This document shows, piece by piece, positions 60,457 through 64,000 of a stretch of 64,000 bases of DNA. The notes under the pieces were generated by a model that saw only the letters and a list, made by a program, of their open reading frames with translations, ran no database searches and was not told the DNA's origin. This stretch comes from Ottelia alismoides. Lineage: Eukaryota; Streptophyta; Magnoliopsida; Alismatales; Hydrocharitaceae. Position 1 is the stretch's first letter. Every line of letters starts with the position of its first letter. The translations under genes and the position numbers were made by a program. Location of the stretch: positions 930,001 to 994,000 of the forward strand of contig JAZKJV010000684.1 of NCBI GenBank assembly GCA_037367405.1. Reading direction: 5' to 3'.

Positions 60457-63111
60457 TGAAGGATATGGTGAGATCCTTAATTACATCACGGAAGCGTGAG
60501 GATCGCATTGTATGCGATCGGGAGCGACTAGTCGCACTAGTTGCTCGATGCAACAGAAATTAAAAAAAATTCATATGATGAAACCACATGATCCAAGAAC
60601 CATTCTTAGATCGTTTCATCTAAACCACAATTAGGTATAAGGTTTACCTCTTGAAGCGTGCTTGCGATCGAGTCTCTAAACGAAGAGACCTCCTGTCTCA
60701 AGTCCGATCCGACGGAGGAGACGCTTACGAGCGCGTTGATGAGACGCGTCCTTCTCGCAATCCATGTTGATGATTCAAGCGACGAATCTCCTGATCTCGT
60801 CACACAAGATCCAACATCTTCTCCACGAGCAAGACGCACCGAAGGAGATGGAGATCCACGAGTTGATGATCCAACAGCATAGCACAACGATGATGCTGCG
60901 TCGATGACGACTCTAACAATGGCTCCATGGTGGACGACCATTATAAGAGAGAGAGGCTTGGCGTGTGGAGAAAAGAGAGAGAGAGGGAGCATTCATTAAT
61001 CATATATTTCGAAGAGCAATGGATGCCTCTTCTTATATAGGGTTTTGGGAACCCATGGATCCCAATCCATGGGCAACACATAATCAATGGATGAGATTGA
61101 TTTGTGTTTCTTTTAATGGCTAAGGTGTTGTTGTAAAAACACAACAACAAGTGATTTAATTTAAATTAATTAATATTGATAAATCAATATAATTAATGTT
61201 AAATTAAATCACATTTGACTAGAGATAGGATAATGCGAAGACCAACTCCCATCCCTAAAAGAGAGGGGACGGCTACTCCTCTCCACATGGAGAGTTGTAG
61301 CCGTCCATTCCTCTTGGGAGGAATGGGTCAATCTCCCCAAAATATCATGAGATCTCATTATCTCATGATATCTCCTATGACTCTTGTCGACAATATTTTC
61401 ACCATAAATTAATTCCAAATTATCTTATGGAAAATATCAATCATGCCATTGAAATTATGTGAATCTTATTCACAACCCAAAACAAAATGTAAATTATATT
61501 TTAATTAATCATCAAATGTGAATCCAATTTACATTAATAATTAATTAACAAATATAAATTATGATATGCTCTCTCTAGTATATTATGAATCACATTTATA
61601 ATATATATGATAATATGGATAGTGCTATCCATATTATTCATATCCATGATAATTAAATCGTATTTAATCATCTTGGATCTTTATTCTCATGTGCCAAAAT
61701 AATATGAATCACATTCACATTATTCACATCTTTAATAATTAAATCATGTTTAATTATCTTAGATAACTTTCCTTATAATATGAATCAAATTCATATTATC
61801 CATGATAATTAAATCATATTTAATTATCAATTTTCTCGATGCTCGGATACATATATCAACAATGAAATTATTCATGAACTCTTTCAAGGATAATGCGCTT
61901 TCTCCGCGGATACTTGGAGATAAGGACGTGGCGATTGTATTGTTCCACGTATAGTGACTTGGATATTGAGATCACATCTCAAATCCAGATCTTGCGGACC
62001 TCTCATAGATGCTTGATTAAATCAAGACCGCAAATCTAATCTTATCATTGTATCTGAATCACATTCAGATCAATGTCCAACAATTGGACTAAGATCAGAT
62101 CACTTCTCTACTGAGAGGAGTCACTAAAATCCAGACCCGTTTCATCACTCCCTAGGAATGGAAGCGTCATGGTTATACAATCGTTTATGATCACATCAGC
62201 CTCAGGTATTCCTAATACCTGTATATCTTGCATACTAGAAGACCCGGAATATACCCAAAGTATAATATCTATTTTTACACTATCTACTTCAGGATTTTAT
62301 CAATAAGTTTCTTATTTGATTATTGGGAGTCAGTATCAATCATATACTTTTCAAAAGCATATATCATACCTAGGTCTTGATCATATACTTTCCAAAAGTA
62401 TATATCAAACCTACAAATTCAGTCAAGCTTCCAAAGCAAGACGACCGTGCACGGAATTTGATTCTTCCCAATATTTCATGAGTGAGCTCATATCTTTCGG
62501 TTCAGTAATGAACCTGTATTATCCCTTTGAGAGATCGTATTACTCATATGCCCTTGTATGCACACCAGCGCGCCGCTATATAGACCTTGGTTAGGTCATC
62601 AACGTATTGGTCTGCCAAATGTACATACTCAGACATATAGTAACACATCTGTCTTCGGTCAGAGGATGTGTGCCTATATCTTGACAACATATGATATTGG
62701 ACTTTGGTTATCTCGATCTCGTTAAGTCAACTCTTTGACCTAACTAATCTAACACCTCTGAATCTCTATTCCTATGCAGAGGACTTGCATCAAGAGGTCG
62801 GTTAGATATCGACCCAAATGAGAAAATGATTGCCATCTCCTACTCAGACTGGAGATCATCTCTTAACAATCATTTGACGGTGCTTGATGAGTCCTCAATC
62901 TAACTCTTTAGATATTCATCCAAGCACCAGCCTCTATGATTCAATTATTTAATCTACAACTGTATGATTATTAAGATGGCCATGGTACATATCCCTAATT
63001 GTACTAAGGGACCTATTATGCAAATTAGTTATTCTTCATTTCAGATCAGGGAATGATATTTGCAATAACATTTATTGCATAATGGCTCGCCGTGGGCTTG
63101 CATGTCCAACA
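60457..63111 (-). repeat. Solo LTR of the copia family of elements 1 and 2 (2655 bp)
   Basis: It starts TGAAGGATATGG and ends CATGTCCAACA, homologous along its whole length to the LTRs of elements 1 and 2 but clearly diverged, so a third subfamily. No internal region is attached, and a target duplication flanks it, consistent with LTR-LTR recombination. It has a TATA box at 61033-61039 (minus) and a hairpin at 61267-61306. A 128-codon frame on the minus strand (60992-60606) covers the R/U5 leader; its part SDLRQEVSSFRDSI resembles SDLRQEVSFCRDSI encoded in the element 2 leader. Confidence 0.9.
61267..61306. other. Hairpin in the solo LTR
   Basis: GGACGGCTACTCCTCTCC faces GGAGAGTTGTAGCCGTCC across the loop acat; 16 of 18 positions pair. 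A second palindrome, ATATCATGAGAT/ATCTCATGATAT, stands at about 61341-61370. Confidence 0.88.
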
Positions 63112-63262
63112 GTTGGGCCCGGCCCGATTTTGATATTTCGAAAAAAATGAGAGCTAGGGCTCGGCCTGGCCCATATATATCGGGTTCAGGCCGGGTCTGG
63201 GCTTTTGCGGGTCGGATCAGGGCTGGGTCCGGGCCAGCTCGGCCCAACGCTCCACCCTCATT

Positions 63263-64000
63263 CGAGAATACTGAAAGAGACATATATGTACTTTTGGTTA
63301 GCATGAATGCATGTATTTTTTACTTAATAATGAATACAAAACTCAAAGGAGTCTAGCTTAGATAAATGCTCCATGGCATACATCTACAGTACTGCACATA
63401 TACATCCAGTAAAATTCAGAACCCTTACATGTAAAATACACAATTTAAAAGACAATTTAAAAGAGTTTGATGGATGAGTGCAACAGTTTGGAGTTTAGAC
63501 TTTTAATTCTTAAATCAAGGTTATAGTATTCAAGATAAACAGACTGTTTACCGTAAAATCCTATGTATTAAAGCACTAACCAACCCTTCAGTTAAACATG
63601 ATCTTCAACTTTAAAGAAGTCGTTGCCTTTGAAAAGAATTATTACAGACGATATAGGGGTCAAACTCAAAACAAAATGTTGATATATCATTAACGTGGAG
63701 GGGCCATCAGGATGTGGTAGCGGGGATTGGGCGAGAGAGGGAGCGTGAACATTTCAAAGAGGGGATTGCGGGTGAGAGAGGCACGACATGCAGAGTCAAT
63801 GTGAATGAGGTGGGTCGGGTCGGTCTAACCTGGGTCGTAGTGGGTTCGGGTTGGGCCCAACCCGATCTTGATATTTCAAAAAAATAAGAGCCCGAGCTCG
63901 GCCCATATATATATCGGGCTCAAGCCGGGTCTAGGTTTTTGCATGTCGGATCAGGGTTGGGTCTGGGCCAACCCGACCCAATGATCCACCCTAGTTCACA
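63263..64000. repeat. Second copy of the 737-bp body and right end of the hAT-like element
   Basis: gagacatatatgtacttttg at 63273 repeats 59878, and similarity holds to the 'gggttcgggtt' before the next GC-rich block (63848). The first copy is split by the solo LTR. Divergence between copies is a few percent by eye. Confidence 0.85.

Larger units (their letters stand above)
59563..63994. mobile_element. hAT-like TIR element, internally duplicated, with a solo LTR inside
   Basis: The left end CTAGGATGGAGCATTGG and the reverse complement of the right end CTAGGGTGGATCATTGG match at 15 of 17 bases. TTCACA flanks both ends (59557-59562 and 63995-64000; 7 of 8 agree if ggttcaca/agttcaca is taken). 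Subterminal DNA is rich in 'gggtcggg/gcccggcc', typical of plant hAT-type miniature elements. A body of about 737 bp is present twice (59868-60456 and 63263-63850), and an internal copy of the right end lies at 63112-63258. No transposase was seen. Confidence 0.65.

Overview
This is a plant nuclear (angiosperm) window: AT-rich, with GT-AG introns, plant-type LTR retrotransposons primed by initiator tRNA-Met, a MULE relic with a plant mobile domain, and one recognisable cellular gene whose family is confined to land plants. I cannot name the species. About 95% of the window is layers of transposable elements. Almost all open frames in it are short and belong to decayed element genes or LTR sequence. 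LAYOUT. 1-8230: remnants of Ty3/gypsy-type elements, with a minus-strand LTR (about 1737-3552, PBS just left of it) and a plus-strand LTR (about 3553-7618) followed by its PBS and leader. 8231-33270: a minus-strand gypsy LTR appears twice (starts at 8231 and 20824), separated by only about 0.66 kb of internal sequence and a PBS at 20803-20822. Each LTR copy is split by a complete Ty1/copia element: element 1 (8485-18878, minus, TSD GACAT) and element 2 (21960-32476, plus, TSD CTTCG). Each gypsy LTR shows the empty site for the insertion in the other. 33270-41240: two further plus-strand gypsy LTR-like blocks with a 1.4-kb spacer. 41250-43740: a minus-strand MULE transposase relic (DNA-binding part, SWIM finger, plant mobile domain; catalytic core missing). 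43991-44570: the one cellular gene, a three-exon NFD6-like small organelle-targeted protein of 99 residues. 44813-50974: a hAT-like element holding a LINE relic and a second terminal-inverted-repeat element, which itself holds a gypsy LTR with a palindromic insertion. 51650-52515: two LINE 3' ends in opposite orientation. 52545-57140: a large inverted repeat built from gypsy polymerase fragments, running into a gypsy integrase relic to 57580. 58845-59562: a copia integrase relic cut by a hAT-like element (59563-63994) that is internally duplicated and carries a solo LTR (60457-63111) of the same copia family as elements 1 and 2. HOW IT FITS TOGETHER. The two copia elements look young: their LTR pairs differ by roughly seven substitutions in 2.5 kb by eye. 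Yet their coding regions are full of stops, share lesions, and in element 1 lack the Val-Asp-Asp of the reverse transcriptase active site. The simplest reading is a non-autonomous family moved by proteins supplied from elsewhere. The LTRs of three subfamilies also carry a strong hairpin at the same relative place with unrelated stem sequences.
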